NCBI GenBank assembly: GCA_963743595.1
Contig: CAVURW010000212.1
Span: 1 to 7,703 of the forward strand
Origin: CAVURW01 sp963743595
Lineage (GTDB): Bacteria > Verrucomicrobiota > Verrucomicrobiia > Methylacidiphilales > UBA1321
Direction of reading: 5' to 3'
DNA: 7,703 nucleotides
The notes beneath the pieces were generated by a model. That model worked only from the letters and a program-made list of their open reading frames with translations. It was not told the origin of the DNA and ran no database searches. This document shows positions 6,539 to 7,703 of this stretch, in pieces. Numbering within the stretch: the first letter of the stretch is position 1; every line of letters begins with the position of its first letter. Position numbers and translations under genes: made by a program.

Positions 6539-7702
6539 ATGATCTATCTCGGAATCGATTGCGGAACCCAAAGCACCAAAACCATCGCGCTGGACAGCGA
6601 AACTGGAGCGATTCTCGCCTCCGCCGCCAAGGCCTACGACCTGATCCCTGGCCTGTCCGCCGGACATCTGGAACAGCACCCCGCCACATGGGTGGAAGCG
6701 CTGGAAGAGACGGTTCTAAAAGTGATCGCCGCACTGGGGAATCGCCGCTCAGAGATTCGCGGAATCGGCGTCTCTGGCCAACAACATGGCTTTGTTCCCC
6801 TCGATTCCCAAAACAACGTGATCCGCGCCGCCAAGCTCTGGTGCGACACCTCAACCGCCGCTGAATGCGAGCTGATCCGCCAACACTTCGGTGCCACGTC
6901 CAAGCTCGTCGACCTGGTCGGTATGGATATGCTCCCCGGCTTTACGGCGCCGAAAATCTTTTGGCTCAAGCGCCATGAACCCGATAATTTCGCCAAGCTC
7001 CACACCGTACTGCTTCCGCACGATTACCTGAATTTTTACCTGACCGGCAAGCTGGCGATGGAATATGGCGACGCATCCGGCACAGCACTGCTGAATATCC
7101 GCACACGGACATGGTCGCATGAAATTGCATCGTACATTGACCCGGCACTCATCGAAAAACTCCCGCCCTTGCAATCGTCGCGCACGGCAGTCGGTACCCT
7201 GCTTCCCGCGCTGGCGGAGAAATGGGGACTTACCGGCACAGTGGCCGTCAGCGCAGGCGGCGGCGATAATATGATGAGCGCGATCGGCACGGCGAACACC
7301 GCTCCGGGTCGAGTCTCGGCGAGCCTGGGAACCTCCGGCACTGTTTATGCGTTCACCGAGCAACCGCTGCTCGATCCGGCGGGCGAAATCGCCGGTTTCT
7401 GCGATTCCACAGACCACTACCTTCCGCTCCTTTGCGTGATGAACGTCACGCTTGCCACGGAGGCGGTCCGGCAACTCTTTTCGTACAGCCACACGCAATT
7501 GGAAAAAGCGATTCTCGGCGTGCCTGCCGGTGCGGATGGCCTCACCTTCCTGCCCTATCTTCAAGGCGAGCGCACGCCGAATTTGCCGAAGGGCACGGCG
7601 CTCTTCCACGGGCTAACCACCCGCAATTTCACGCCGGGCCATCTGAGTCGCGCCGTGATGGAAGGCGTTACGCTCTACAATACGAACCTACCAAGCAGAT
7701 AA
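6539..7702 (+). CDS. xylB: Xylulokinase (FGGY family), apparently C-terminally truncated at the window edge
   Basis: This kinase would phosphorylate D-xylulose with ATP to xylulose 5-phosphate, feeding the pentose phosphate pathway in the cytoplasm. FGGY motifs are present in order: phosphate loop GIDCGTQSTK (5-14), substrate loop GVSGQQHG (77-84), LWCDTST (100-106), LPHDYLNFYLTG (159-170), YGDASGT (176-182), the catalytic-base motif GGGDN with D243 (equivalent to Asp233 of E. coli XylB), the second phosphate loop SLGTSGTVYAF (262-272), FLPYLQGERTPN (337-348) and RAVMEGVT (371-378). After residue 378 similarity stops abruptly and the frame ends at TAA 7700-7702 after LYNTNLPSR. Full-length XylB is near 480-500 residues, so about 100, including the adenine-binding part of FGGY_C, are missing. 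An upstream TTG at 6503 would add 12 residues, but ATG 6539 puts the phosphate loop at the normal distance from the N-terminus. No Shine-Dalgarno is visible. Another FGGY sugar kinase is possible but less likely. Confidence 0.85.
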   Translation: MIYLGIDCGTQSTKTIALDSETGAILASAAKAYDLIPGLSAGHLEQHPATWVEALEETVLKVIAALGNRRSEIRGIGVSGQQHGFVPLDSQNNVIRAAKLWCDTSTAAECELIRQHFGATSKLVDLVGMDMLPGFTAPKIFWLKRHEPDNFAKLHTVLLPHDYLNFYLTGKLAMEYGDASGTALLNIRTRTWSHEIASYIDPALIEKLPPLQSSRTAVGTLLPALAEKWGLTGTVAVSAGGGDNMMSAIGTANTAPGRVSASLGTSGTVYAFTEQPLLDPAGEIAGFCDSTDHYLPLLCVMNVTLATEAVRQLFSYSHTQLEKAILGVPAGADGLTFLPYLQGERTPNLPKGTALFHGLTTRNFTPGHLSRAVMEGVTLYNTNLPSR

Positions 7703-7703
7703 C

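Noticed and set aside
6851..7609. 252-residue open frame on the minus strand
   Set aside because: It is antisense to xylB, whose frame carries all FGGY motifs; the product is arginine-rich without any domain signature.
7692..7699. CAAGCAGA at the window end resembles the first 8 bases of an Illumina P7 adapter
   Set aside because: The match stops after 8 bases, and an 8-base agreement is too short to claim adapter contamination; the odd end of xylB is reported instead without this explanation.

Overview
The window looks like a bacterial chromosome fragment of moderately high GC with densely packed genes. It suggests an environmental Gram-negative bacterium: three of the five genes encode apparent secreted proteins with Sec-type signal peptides, and a BamD/YbgF-style helical-repeat protein is among them. 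The QQHG form of the xylulokinase substrate loop and the DUF3142-like protein would fit Verrucomicrobiota, Planctomycetota or Acidobacteriota, but this taxonomic guess is weak. No tRNA, rRNA, CRISPR array, insertion sequence or phage gene was seen.

Layout. Positions 1-6458 hold four genes on the minus strand, read right to left: a secreted PDZ-domain protein (6458-5640), a secreted DUF3142-like predicted TIM-barrel protein (5585-4212), a very large secreted TPR-like helical-repeat protein (4230 or 4215 to 835), and a cytoplasmic FIST-domain sensor protein that runs off the left edge (835 to <1). Spacing is 54 nt, then a short overlap, then a 1-nt TAATG overlap, so they almost certainly form one operon. 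An 80-nt divergent region (6459-6538) separates this operon from a plus-strand xylulokinase gene (xylB, 6539-7702). That frame stops about 100 residues before the usual end of the family, at the very edge of the window.

How the genes may work together. Three exported proteins of unknown biochemistry (PDZ scaffold, possible glycosidase-fold protein, repeat scaffold) are translationally linked to a predicted cytoplasmic ligand-sensing FIST protein. This combination does not match a pathway I recognise and is the best candidate in the window for an undescribed system. The divergent xylB suggests sugar metabolism nearby, but any link between the two transcription units is only inference.
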